The notes beneath the pieces were generated by a model, which was not told the DNA's origin, made no database searches, and saw only the letters and a list, made by a program, of their open reading frames with translations. Made by a program: the position numbers and the translations under genes. This document shows positions 1-9,063 of a DNA stretch of 64,000 bases, one piece after another. Source of the stretch: Flavobacteriaceae bacterium CP2B (GTDB lineage: Bacteria > Bacteroidota > Bacteroidia > Flavobacteriales > Flavobacteriaceae); contig LXTR01000061.1 of assembly GCA_001683825.1 (NCBI GenBank), positions 1-64,000 on the forward strand. The letters run 5' to 3'. Numbering within the stretch: position 1 is the stretch's first letter; each line of letters begins with the position of its first letter.

Positions 1-1138
1 AAGTCGTCCGTGATCGTATAGGTACCGTCCAGGTTATCCACCACCGTGGCGATCTTCGCATCGAAAGTGGTGGCCACCCCATCCTCGTTGGTATAGGTGA
101 AGGTACCATTCAGGTTATCCACCAGGGTACTCAGGGTCTCGGTAAAGGTGGTGATGGTCCCATCCTCGGAGGTATAGGTAAAGCTGCCATCCCCGTTGTC
201 CACCAGGGTGGTCACCGTGTTGTTGGTATCAATGGTCACCGAAGTGCCAAAGTCGTCCGTGATGGTATAGGTACCGTCGAGGTTGTCCACCACCGTGGCG
301 ATCTTCGCGTCAAAGGTCGTGGCCACCCCATCCTCGTTGGTATAGGTAAAGGTACTATCTCCATTATCCACAAGAGTACTCAGCGTCTCGGTAAAGGTGG
401 TGATGGTCCCATCCTCGGAGGTATAGGTAAAGCTGCCGTCCCCGTTGTCCACCAGGGTGGTCACCGTGTTGTTGGTATCGATGGTCACCGAGGTGCCGAA
501 GTCGTCTGTAATGGTATAGGTACCGTCCCCGTTATCCACCACCGTGGCGATCTTCGCGTCAAAGGTGGTGGCCACCCCATCCTCGTTGGTATAGGTGAAG
601 GTGCCATCGGCATTGTCCACCAGGGTGCTCAGGGTTTCGGTAAAGGTGGTGATGGTCCCGTCCTCGGAGGTATAGGTAAAGCTGCCGTCCCCGTTGTCTA
701 CCAGGGTGGTCACGGTGTTGTTGGTATCGATGGTCACCGAAGTGCCAAAGTCGTCTGTAATGGTATAGGTGCCATCCCCGTTATCCACCACCGTGGCAAT
801 CTTGGAATCAAAGGTGGTGGCCACCCCATCCTCGTTGGTATAGGTAAAGGTGCCGTCGGCATTGTCCACCAATGTGGTCAGGGTCTCGGTAAAGGTGGTG
901 ATGGTCCCATCCTCGGAGGTATAGGTAAAGCTGCCGTCCCCGTTGTCCACCAGGGTGGTCACCGTGTTGTTGGTATCGATGGTCACCGAAGTGCCAAAGT
1001 CGTCTGTAATGGTATAGGTGCCATCCAGGTTGTCCACCACCGTAGCGATCTTCGCGTCAAAGGTGGTGGCCACCCCATCCTCGTTGGTATAGGTAAAGGT
1101 GCCGTCGGCATTGTCCACCAGGGTGCTTATAGTTTCAT
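1..1138 (-). repeat. Tandem array of 249-bp repeats (83 codons) in the surface-protein gene
   Basis: The string aagtcgtc(c/t)gt recurs at 1, 250, 499, 748 and 997, an exact 249-bp period (83 codons). About 4.5 copies are inside the window and the array runs off its left edge. Copies differ at only a few, mostly synonymous, positions. Within each unit three related sub-repeats of about 28 codons are seen, so this is a repeat of repeats. Right of about 1138 the sequence degrades into older, divergent copies. High identity plus a codon-multiple period points to recent amplification or gene conversion under frame constraint. Confidence 0.9.
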
Positions 1139-2027
1139 TGATATCGGTGGCAGCACCGGAGGCGTCTGTAAGTGTGGCGATTCGGTTACCTGCGACCGTA
1201 TTGCTTACCGAAAGTCCGTTGGTATCGATGGTCTGGCTGGCACCGGATTCGTCTGTATAGGTGTAGGTGCCATCCCCGTTGTCGACGAGGGTTGAGAGGG
1301 AGGTGTCCACAATGGTAGTCACGTTTCCGGCGGCATCGGTAAAATCGTAGCTGCCATCCCCGTTATCAACCATGGCCACAGTACCGGCAGCGGCATTGAC
1401 TTCGTCTATGGCATCCTGCACATTCCCGGAAGCAAGCCCTGATAAGGTATTGTCATAAGTGACCTCAGCGGCAGTCTGGTCGTCTGTACCCAGGAGTTGT
1501 GATAGGTCAACTATCCTCGTGTTGCCATTCTCGAGGGTTATGCTGAGAATATTAGCAGCATCGATGCTTAGGCCGGTAATGGTCTGATCGTCTGTATTAT
1601 CCAGGTAGGGGCCAAGATTGACCGTTCCCCCGTCTTCCAGGGTAAGTATATTTCCTGCCAGGGACAATTGCTGGTCATCTGTACCCGTATTGTTCAGGGC
1701 TGAGAGGTCTACGTTAACCGTATTGCCGTTTTCAATCCTCAGGGAGAGTACATTGGTCGCCGCATTGAAGGTAAAGTTCTGCAACCGTTGATCATCCGAG
1801 GATGTCAGTTCCCAGGAGTTCCCGTCCCAAAAATAGATGGTACCCGTATTGGTGTTGACATAGACATCCCCGGTGTCTGCCCCCGCGGGGGTAGTCATTC
1901 CTGGCGCTGTAACAGCGGTGCCGCTGAGCACTTCGCAATTACATTGGTCCTGAAGGGTCACTGTGGTCTGGGAAAAAGCGATACCCGATACCAGGAAAAG
2001 CAGTATCAGTATGATTCTTTTATCCAT
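1..2027 (-). CDS. Repeat-rich secreted surface protein, partial (C-terminus lies before the window)
   Basis: The reading frame opens at the ATG at 2027 and stays open to the window edge, so the C-terminus is missing. The N-terminus (MDKRIILILLFLVSGIAFSQ) is a signal peptide with the A-F-S-Q ending common in Bacteroidota. A segment reading GDVYVNTNTGTIYFWDGNSWE follows, typical of flavobacterial fibre-like surface proteins. After several divergent 'ENGN.VNVDLS' and 'DDQ.L' beta-repeats, the protein enters near-identical units of 83 residues, each made of three sub-units of about 28 residues of the type TLVDNGDGSFTYTSEDG. These repeats predict a long beta-rich stalk or adhesin. Without the C-terminus, no sorting signal can be assigned. 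No enzymatic domain is visible. Function as an adhesin is inferred from composition and architecture only. Confidence 0.8.
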   Translation of the reverse strand, partial: MDKRIILILLFLVSGIAFSQTTVTLQDQCNCEVLSGTAVTAPGMTTPAGADTGDVYVNTNTGTIYFWDGNSWELTSSDDQRLQNFTFNAATNVLSLRIENGNTVNVDLSALNNTGTDDQQLSLAGNILTLEDGGTVNLGPYLDNTDDQTITGLSIDAANILSITLENGNTRIVDLSQLLGTDDQTAAEVTYDNTLSGLASGNVQDAIDEVNAAAGTVAMVDNGDGSYDFTDAAGNVTTIVDTSLSTLVDNGDGTYTYTDESGASQTIDTNGLSVSNTVAGNRIATLTDASGAATDINETISTLVDNADGTFTYTNEDGVATTFDAKIATVVDNLDGTYTITDDFGTSVTIDTNNTVTTLVDNGDGSFTYTSEDGTITTFTETLTTLVDNADGTFTYTNEDGVATTFDSKIATVVDNGDGTYTITDDFGTSVTIDTNNTVTTLVDNGDGSFTYTSEDGTITTFTETLSTLVDNADGTFTYTNEDGVATTFDAKIATVVDNGDGTYTITDDFGTSVTIDTNNTVTTLVDNGDGSFTYTSEDGTITTFTETLSTLVDNGDSTFTYTNEDGVATTFDAKIATVVDNLDGTYTITDDFGTSVTIDTNNTVTTLVDNGDGSFTYTSEDGTITTFTETLSTLVDNLNGTFTYTNEDGVATTFDAKIATVVDNLDGTYTITDD

Positions 2028-2247
2028 CCTTGAAATATTTCTGAACATGGTCTTTTTTGGTCTGTATTTAAGAATCCCGCTATAGACAGAGAATAAAGCA
2101 GCAGACAGACATCGCGGGGAACCCGAATTGTTCGATCCAACCTTCACAGCACTAACGGTCTCGAATATTTGGGTCCCATTCGCCATACATTGCTATTTTT
2201 TGTTCCGATTTTAGATTTTCTACCTTCAACGGAATAACTACACCTTA

Positions 2248-2278
2248 CAAAATTAACCTGCTGTTCACCCTGTTAAAA
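2248..2278 (-). promoter_or_regulatory. Possible promoter for the repeat surface protein
   Basis: In the 435-bp gap 2028-2462 the minus strand carries TAATTTTG (2255-2248), matching the Bacteroidota -7 consensus TAnnTTTG. The upstream -33 TTTG box is not convincing (TTTTAA). The implied leader is over 200 nt. A partial inverted repeat, TTAAC...GTTAA, flanks the element (about 2253-2275). Nothing else is recognisable in this gap. Confidence 0.3.
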
Positions 2279-2462
2279 TTATTGTTGTGTATGGGCCCTA
2301 TGGCACGGTATAGCCCTTAAAAGTTGAGGTTATTGGTTTTTTTTTGCGCTAAAATCAGCTTGTTTCGTTGGTCGATCATCCCAATAATAGCGACGTTTAC
2401 CAAAGGGTTCCTTGTCAGAAAATTCGGTGAAATGCAAGGTAGTATCCCGTAAAAGACAACTC

Positions 2463-4961
2463 TTAGTTTTTGTTAATCCTGTAAGTAATCCGACGGTTGG
2501 TGATCACCCCGGCTACCTTCACCGTCAAAAGGGCAGCGTTAGAGGTAACAACGCTGGCACAGGCAAATGAAGAATTTGAGACCACTACCCGGTACTGATA
2601 GGTATTCATCCCCAGGGAGGCCGGGTTGAGAGTGAGGGTAGCGGTGGTTGAACCGGAATAAACCCCACCATCGGCAAGATTGGCGAAGGAACCACCCCCA
2701 TTGGCACTCACCTGCCATTGATATATGTCTGTATTACTGGATATTACGGAGAAGCTGGCTATATTACCGTCGAAAACGCTTTTGGCAGAAGGTTGGGTTG
2801 TAATTACCGGGTTGGCCCCGGCTTCCAGGTAATCGGCAGTACTATTGCCGTTGGCATCGGCCGGAGCTGTATACCCGTCTACCCGGTTTGTACCCGTAAC
2901 CTGTCCATTGGCATCTACCGTGGTTGGGGCATCGGCCAGGATCCCGTCGTTGTTCTGGTCTGAAAAACCGGCTTCCTCTACATCGTTGCACCCGTCCCCG
3001 TCACTATCCAGGTCCAGATGGTTGGGCAAGCCATCATTGTCGGGATCCAGGTTGCTACAAACAGAAAAGGCGTTGAGTACGCAGAAATCGGGATCCTGGT
3101 AGTTGGGCACCCCATCCCCGTCGGCATCGGCACTGGGGTCTATCCCATTGGATTCAGTGGCATCAAGAATACCGTCATTATCATCGTCCAGATCATCGAT
3201 ATCAATAACCCCATCCCCGTCAAAATCTTCCGATATGGTCAGGCTTACTGTCGCTGTATCACATAAGCCAAAAGAATCGCATACACTATAAGTAAAGGTA
3301 TCGGTACCCGTAAAACCGGGATCAGGCGTATAGGAAAAACTTCCATTAGAAGACAACATCAGGGTACCATTGGTTGCATCCACCACAGGCACAGTATTCA
3401 CGGAAAGGATATCCCCCGCATCACTGTCGGTATCATTGCCCAACACCCCGGTTACTGCCACATTCAGAACAACGTCCTGAGGTCCCGAATAGGCATCATC
3501 AGATGCGCAGGGTAATGAGCGAATAACCAGGATGTCTGTGGGATCTGTGGCCGGGGTACACCCTTCCAGGGGTGCTATACCCAGTTGATAATCACCTGGG
3601 GCATCTATGAGCACATTATCCAGGCCTACCCCTGCAATCTGTGAAAGGCCGTTGGCCGGGAAAACCACCCCAGGGGTAAGCGAAGACCATACATATTCGG
3701 CGGAGGCAGACAAAAATTCGGCCTGGAGGGTACGTGTTTCTCCGGTTAGACAGGAGTCAAAATCACCGGGTTCCATGATCGCCGTATTGACCTGTGTTCC
3801 TGCCGCACTTCCCAAAAAATCATAGGGCCCTGCAAAATCTTTGAGGGAGGATGTAAATGAGGAGGATGTCCTTGACTTGCTCATCACAGCGCTAAAAGGG
3901 GAATCGCATGCCGCTCCACTCCCAAACAATGCCCTGGGATCAAAACCGAGCTGGGTGAAGTTCACTCCTACTTCGGCCATATATCCTGAATTGTAGTTAG
4001 TGGTATAGCCCGAGGTATTGGTAGTCCCCCAGGGAGGCGCGGCCGTGGACAATGGGTTTACCCTGCTCAACAGGGTTCCTGCAGGAACGTTAATCTGGCC
4101 GTACCCATAGGAACTTCCACCGTCAATACTCGTCCCCCAAGTAAAAGTGGAAGTACCACCCGGCGATGTCCCGGGATTAAACTTAGAGCGTTCTACCCAC
4201 AAGCGGACCTCCACCCCGGAGACCCCTCCGCCCCCATAGGAAAATCCGATGATCATATCGCCAATGGTCGTTACATTACCACTGGCGTCAAAGCGCCAGG
4301 CAGTATGTCCTTCATCGGGTCCTGAGTTCACAAAACCACCCCCTGAAGTACTGATTTCTGAAACAAATAACTCAAAATCCACAAAGTGATTTCCGCTGGA
4401 AGATAGCGTCGAGATCATCAGGTTCACCCAAAGATTATCGGTCACATCCACTCCATCCCTCCGCATATGGACCCCGGTGTCCACTATGTCCGTTTTATCA
4501 GGTACCGGCCCGGGAGAATAGCCCCAGGCGCTCATGGGGTTGTCGCCGTTTTTCCCACTGGTGAAAGTCGTTTGGTCATTTCCGCCCCCCCCCCCGACAT
4601 AATCCCTGCCAAATCGGGTAGAATACCAGATATGGCCATTGTTGGTCCCATAATTCGGGATGCTCTGGTCCAGGTCAAAGGCAATGTTGTTGCCGGCCGA
4701 GAGTTGGGCTGCATAGCCCATGGCAGCGGCAGTGGCTTCATCGACCACCCCGGACCCCGATATGCCGTTATAAAACCAGTCGTCTGTGGTCAGGCCCGAA
4801 AGTACGTCACCTGACCGTGTATCGGCTTCGATCCCAAAATTGGCTCCCACCCCGGTTTGGGCGCTACCGGCCAAGGTGAAGAAAACCAGAATCAAAAGAA
4901 TGACCTTTAGTTTTAGCCAACCGGTGAAATGGATAGTATCATAAGTAATAATCCTCAACAT
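2463..4961 (-). CDS. Secreted multidomain protein: cadherin-like, type 3 repeats, Ig-like, tail motif
   Basis: The 832-residue protein opens with a long signal-anchor-like N-terminus ending AGSAQ (about residue 35); no later start preserves it. The first 450 residues match no family I can name but are Ser/Gly/Thr-rich and beta-like. Around 490-580 lies a cadherin-like tandem domain ([17 protein letters not shown] ... [19 protein letters not shown]). At about 580-700 follow Asp-rich thrombospondin type 3 calcium-binding repeats ([32 protein letters not shown]). An Ig-like domain occupies about 717-815. The last 14 residues, [14 protein letters not shown], nearly match the end of the next gene upstream. 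It is probably a surface or adhesive protein. No catalytic motif is seen. Confidence 0.85.
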   Translation of the reverse strand: MLRIITYDTIHFTGWLKLKVILLILVFFTLAGSAQTGVGANFGIEADTRSGDVLSGLTTDDWFYNGISGSGVVDEATAAAMGYAAQLSAGNNIAFDLDQSIPNYGTNNGHIWYSTRFGRDYVGGGGGNDQTTFTSGKNGDNPMSAWGYSPGPVPDKTDIVDTGVHMRRDGVDVTDNLWVNLMISTLSSSGNHFVDFELFVSEISTSGGGFVNSGPDEGHTAWRFDASGNVTTIGDMIIGFSYGGGGVSGVEVRLWVERSKFNPGTSPGGTSTFTWGTSIDGGSSYGYGQINVPAGTLLSRVNPLSTAAPPWGTTNTSGYTTNYNSGYMAEVGVNFTQLGFDPRALFGSGAACDSPFSAVMSKSRTSSSFTSSLKDFAGPYDFLGSAAGTQVNTAIMEPGDFDSCLTGETRTLQAEFLSASAEYVWSSLTPGVVFPANGLSQIAGVGLDNVLIDAPGDYQLGIAPLEGCTPATDPTDILVIRSLPCASDDAYSGPQDVVLNVAVTGVLGNDTDSDAGDILSVNTVPVVDATNGTLMLSSNGSFSYTPDPGFTGTDTFTYSVCDSFGLCDTATVSLTISEDFDGDGVIDIDDLDDDNDGILDATESNGIDPSADADGDGVPNYQDPDFCVLNAFSVCSNLDPDNDGLPNHLDLDSDGDGCNDVEEAGFSDQNNDGILADAPTTVDANGQVTGTNRVDGYTAPADANGNSTADYLEAGANPVITTQPSAKSVFDGNIASFSVISSNTDIYQWQVSANGGGSFANLADGGVYSGSTTATLTLNPASLGMNTYQYRVVVSNSSFACASVVTSNAALLTVKVAGVITNRRITYRINKN

Positions 4962-5156
4962 AATTCAATACCGCTAAACCCGATCATCTCCTGGTTTTCG
5001 AAAGGATAAACGGAATTTGTTCAAATTAACATAAAGGATAAGCCACCAGGATAATATTGTTGTCAAATTCCTTCAGTACTCTGTAAATCCTGTTGAAACT
5101 GTGGTTTAATCTAAAACAGCCTTTCTGGACAGTCCTAAAACGAAACTTATGTACCG

Positions 5157-8100
5157 TTAATTAACATTAACCCTATAAGTAATTCGCCGATTGGTTATCA
5201 CCGTCTGGATCTTGATGATGCTCATAGGCGAAAATTCAGACGTGCTGCCGGAAATAGTGGCCGTAGCAGTGATCTTTTGCCCAACCGATACCGCTGGCGG
5301 TACAGCAATCTGAAAATGGTAGCGGTTGGTATTATCCGTATTGCCATCGGCATCGTTGTAGGAAGACACAGAACTGTCCAGATCGCTCCCACTGCCTTCA
5401 ATGACCGTAGCCAAAAAGGTTTGCCCTTCCCCGTAATCGGTTGACATCCCCAACTCGTTATCCCCCTGGGTGGCCGTCCCTTCCTGCACATCGGTCAGGA
5501 AAATCTCCATAATGCTCCCGGGCCTTGCCCAGCCCTTGATATTGAGATTGCCTGCGTTAATGTAAGCTGACTCGATGATGGGGAAATTAAGCAACCCGTT
5601 GGGGCCATTGTCTCCATCGCCGTTATCGTTCAAGGTTACCCCATCGTCATCCAGATCGATCCCCAGGGCATCTACCAGGGTGCCATTGGCATAGAAGGAA
5701 TTTTGGGATATAAGGTTCCCGTTGCTGTTATTTATGAGCACAATGCCAGCCCCGGCATTTGAAAAAACCACATTTCCGGTTATGGCGGCGGCGTCATCGC
5801 CCAATACTATCCCTGCCAAACAACCTCCACCACTGCTGCCGGAACTGGTAATGGTATTTTGGTCAATGGTCACCGGGCTCGAAATATTGCTGCCATCGAT
5901 GCCATACCCCCCGGAGTTTTCAATCAGGTTGTGCTGCAAGACAACCCCAACTCCGTCATTCAATGCAACACCTGGTTGGCAGGCGCCGATGCCATTATTG
6001 GTTATATGGTTGTTGCGTATGGTTGTGGAAGTTCCCCCGTCAACCAGGATGCCCTGGTCTTCGTGGGTGGCAATATAGTTGCCATCGATCACCGTGATCC
6101 CGTCTTCAATTTCGATCCCGGTAACTATCGCTCCGGAATTGGCCCCGATGGCATTTACCCCTATCAGGTTACCGGTAATGGTCAGGGAACCATCTTTCAT
6201 GAGGATGGCGCTTTTATCATCGGCATACATGGCGAGATGACGAATTACTACCCCGTTTCCCTCATTGACGAACACTTCTCCATTGGGTTTGTCAAGCTGA
6301 ATTTCAGGTAATTGAAAATTTGGAAGGTTTGTGGCTGCCACCCCAACTGCCGAGCCTCCTGCCCCGATAGTACCGGCATTTGAATCTCCGGAATAGGCTG
6401 TTTGGGTACGGCCGTCAATGACAGTGGTAGTCCCGGTTATGTCGCTTAAATCACCTGCAGTGATAGTAATGGTAAAAACACCTGCGGCATAGCTGGCATC
6501 TGCCGGCCTACCCAGGGCATCCCCTGTTGGGGGGATCATAAAAACGGACAGGTCCTCGCCCGCTGCCGGGTCAAACAGGGCGTTCGCCTCAATATCCAGG
6601 CCTGCCTCCCCCAGGTTATTGGAATTGACGATAAACTGCCCCAGGCTACCCTGCCCGGTTTCGTTGGTATTGACAATGGTATTGAAATTGAACCCAAAAT
6701 CAAGGCCCACGGACCCTTCATTGTTGATCGTAATAGCCGCCGTAGACTGGGCCCCGGCCAGGATTCCGGCAGCCGGGTCCGTCAGGGCGGGATTATTACC
6801 CCCCACCAAACTGGCATCAGGTACCACTGTACCGGCCACATAGTCCGTTTTGTACGTCTGGACTGGGAGGCAGGTAGCACATGATCCCCCTCCCGGCCGG
6901 GTAGAGCGGATTGAATTGTTGACCACCCGGACCGTATACGACCCATTTTGCATGCCTGCAAAATCATACTGGCCCGAGGCATTGGTCGTGGTAGTCTGTA
7001 CCAGGGTGCCCACATTGTCATAGAGTTCTACGGTGACCCCGGGGATGCCCACATTCCCTGAAGTGGCCCGGTTGCGGCCCGGCCCCCCTCCATAATTTAT
7101 ATCTTCAAAAACGTTCCCAACGATGATATTGGAAGGCACCTTCAGCACTACGGCGTTCATCATCACAAAATCCTGCCCCACATTGACGACTGTTGTGGCC
7201 GAAGTCTCGCCGGGGAGGATAAAGGCCGAGACATCGTAGGTATCCAGGTCAACCCCATGCAGGCTGGAATTATTGGTGGGGGGCACCCCCGCGTTATCAA
7301 AATTGGTAGAGTTAAAGGGATTACTCCCGGTGGTATTGTCCCCATCGCCGGTAAGCAGGTTGTTGCCTGTAAGCGGCGTATTAAATGCCAGGGATTCACT
7401 GTTGGCCAGGGTCTGGTCGCCTTCCCAGGACAAAATCGTTGTCTTGGACCCAATGGAACCTATGGCGTAAAAGCCGGAAAGCGTGAAGGAAGAGGTACTG
7501 TACTGGTTGCCATCAAAGCCCTGGTACAGATTGATAGAGGCGGCTGGCAGGCCAGGGGCACTATAAAACACCATCAGGGCCCAGCCACCAAGGGTTACGG
7601 CACTACTGCAGTAGCTGCCACTATTGTCTATGGTGAGCCCGCTGAAATCAAAAACGTTGGTGTTTGGATCCGGAATGGACTGCAGCAAGGGGGTCACATC
7701 CGCCGAATGGTTGTGAAACTCCAGTCCGATAATGGTGGTCCGGTACACCAGGGTGGCATCAATGTTGTTGCCTTCAAAGGTCACCTGGGGGTCCATTTGG
7801 CCCGAGTTGGACCAGTAAAGAATGGCTCGCTCTATGGTGGCCCCTACCGGGATATTCGAGGTCAGGGTGTTAGACGAACTGGTAGTGAAACTACAGGCGT
7901 TTACCGTATTGGGTTGGGTACGCAGGGTCCCCCCGGCCGTAGTGTAATCCATATAACCGTCAAACTCCTGAAAGAGGGTCAAAGGGGTATTTCCCAGGAC
8001 CACCTCGTTATCGGTAATCGTCCCCACTCCCCTGTCTGTGATGTTAACTGCAGGGTTGGTGGTAAAGGTCATCCGGATTTCAAAAACCTCCGATAGTTCA

Positions 8101-8846
8101 TAGATATTGTCTTCGAGGATATTCACCACAATGGTATTGCTGTCGCCAACAGATCCATTAAAAAACATAGAACCGCTTACGCCATTGTAATCGGCACCAT
8201 CGGTGGCTGATACAGCGACCGTGGAATAACTCACAGTAAAGGGCAGTAAAACCGCCTGCCCGGTGTGGGTGGCGGTAAAAGTGGCCGTTCCGGCACCTTC
8301 ATCAATCGTGAGGTCGGTGATGGAAATAATGGGCTCAAAAACAGCGGTGAACCGCACATTATCAATACGGTACTCTTCTCCCCCGCTCCATCCACCGCTA
8401 TCGGAAACAAAACGGATCCCCGCTGAGGCGTTTCGCTCAGCCGCCGTAAGGGTGTAGTTAACCGATCCGCTGCCGTTAAGGATGGCCACAGAGTTCCAGG
8501 AAGTCCCATCGTAAAGTTCCACAGAGATTCTTTCGTTGCCGCTAACCTCGGTATAGTCAAGCGTTAGGGTGGCACTGCTGGAACCCGACAGATCCAGGGA
8601 TCGCTGAATGCTAACCCCGTCCATATTTTCAATTCGCAATTGGCCTCCGGATATCTGGATCCTCCCATTGGTGGGGCTGGTGGCCTCCCCATTTTCGACC
8701 CAGGGCCCCGAAAAGCTCATGGAACCATTGTTCAGGTTGTAAAGGGGGAGGCTAAATCGATCCTCAAAAGTATCCTGACCCCTTAAGATGAACATCCCAA
8801 AGAGGGTTAGCAGCAAAGCAATATGTCGCAAGGTTTGTACAGGCAT
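5157..8846 (-). CDS. Large secreted protein: Calx-beta, SdrD/Cna-B-like, parallel beta-helix
   Basis: I place the start at the ATG at 8846 (1229 residues), giving MPVQTLRHIALLLTLFGMFILRGQ as signal peptide; a GTG nine codons upstream is less likely. In order: a lectin/jellyroll-like N-terminal region; a Calx-beta domain (ISITDLTIDEGAGTATFTA ... GVGTITDNE) near 180-280; an unassigned beta region; an SdrD/Cna-B-like domain (VGNVFEDINYGG ... VPGVTVELYDN style) near 575-680; and from about 720 a right-handed parallel beta-helix typical of pectate-lyase-like folds, introduced by VNTNETGQGSLGQFI. The C-terminal tail [14 protein letters not shown] nearly duplicates that of the neighbouring downstream gene. 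A polysaccharide-binding or -cleaving role is possible from the helix fold, but no catalytic residues can be assigned. Confidence 0.85.
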   Translation of the reverse strand: MPVQTLRHIALLLTLFGMFILRGQDTFEDRFSLPLYNLNNGSMSFSGPWVENGEATSPTNGRIQISGGQLRIENMDGVSIQRSLDLSGSSSATLTLDYTEVSGNERISVELYDGTSWNSVAILNGSGSVNYTLTAAERNASAGIRFVSDSGGWSGGEEYRIDNVRFTAVFEPIISITDLTIDEGAGTATFTATHTGQAVLLPFTVSYSTVAVSATDGADYNGVSGSMFFNGSVGDSNTIVVNILEDNIYELSEVFEIRMTFTTNPAVNITDRGVGTITDNEVVLGNTPLTLFQEFDGYMDYTTAGGTLRTQPNTVNACSFTTSSSNTLTSNIPVGATIERAILYWSNSGQMDPQVTFEGNNIDATLVYRTTIIGLEFHNHSADVTPLLQSIPDPNTNVFDFSGLTIDNSGSYCSSAVTLGGWALMVFYSAPGLPAASINLYQGFDGNQYSTSSFTLSGFYAIGSIGSKTTILSWEGDQTLANSESLAFNTPLTGNNLLTGDGDNTTGSNPFNSTNFDNAGVPPTNNSSLHGVDLDTYDVSAFILPGETSATTVVNVGQDFVMMNAVVLKVPSNIIVGNVFEDINYGGGPGRNRATSGNVGIPGVTVELYDNVGTLVQTTTTNASGQYDFAGMQNGSYTVRVVNNSIRSTRPGGGSCATCLPVQTYKTDYVAGTVVPDASLVGGNNPALTDPAAGILAGAQSTAAITINNEGSVGLDFGFNFNTIVNTNETGQGSLGQFIVNSNNLGEAGLDIEANALFDPAAGEDLSVFMIPPTGDALGRPADASYAAGVFTITITAGDLSDITGTTTVIDGRTQTAYSGDSNAGTIGAGGSAVGVAATNLPNFQLPEIQLDKPNGEVFVNEGNGVVIRHLAMYADDKSAILMKDGSLTITGNLIGVNAIGANSGAIVTGIEIEDGITVIDGNYIATHEDQGILVDGGTSTTIRNNHITNNGIGACQPGVALNDGVGVVLQHNLIENSGGYGIDGSNISSPVTIDQNTITSSGSSGGGCLAGIVLGDDAAAITGNVVFSNAGAGIVLINNSNGNLISQNSFYANGTLVDALGIDLDDDGVTLNDNGDGDNGPNGLLNFPIIESAYINAGNLNIKGWARPGSIMEIFLTDVQEGTATQGDNELGMSTDYGEGQTFLATVIEGSGSDLDSSVSSYNDADGNTDNTNRYHFQIAVPPAVSVGQKITATATISGSTSEFSPMSIIKIQTVITNRRITYRVNVN

Positions 8847-8896
8847 GACTGTATTTAGGTATTTTTCAACCACTTAGATCCAACCCGGGGTCTGAT

Positions 8897-8904
8897 CAAA
8901 AGTA
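8897..8904 (-). promoter_or_regulatory. -7 promoter element upstream of the Calx-beta/beta-helix protein gene
   Basis: The minus strand reads TACTTTTG at 8904-8897, a perfect TAnnTTTG Bacteroidota -7 element. Transcription would start near 8891, leaving a leader of about 45 nt before the ATG at 8846. The -33 region (TTTATG around 8923-8928) is only a weak match. Confidence 0.4.
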
Positions 8905-9063
8905 CGGGAGCGTGTGGTCCTGCATAAATTTTTGTTGTGAAAACCACGGTTTTGTATGGGTTACGCTTAATTCCTTAGAAGTAAGCGAATAGAAAAAGCG
9001 AAAATCAATGCGGACAAGTACTCAATAGCCTGGTTGTTTCTTAACTTTAATCTGACTCCAAAC

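Noticed and set aside
1-1138. Regular repeats considered as a CRISPR array
   Set aside because: Period of 249 bp with in-frame coding content and no unique spacers; this is a protein repeat.
7257-8096. 279-codon plus-strand frame inside the Calx-beta/beta-helix gene
   Set aside because: Antisense shadow with no domain, signal or neighbouring promoter.
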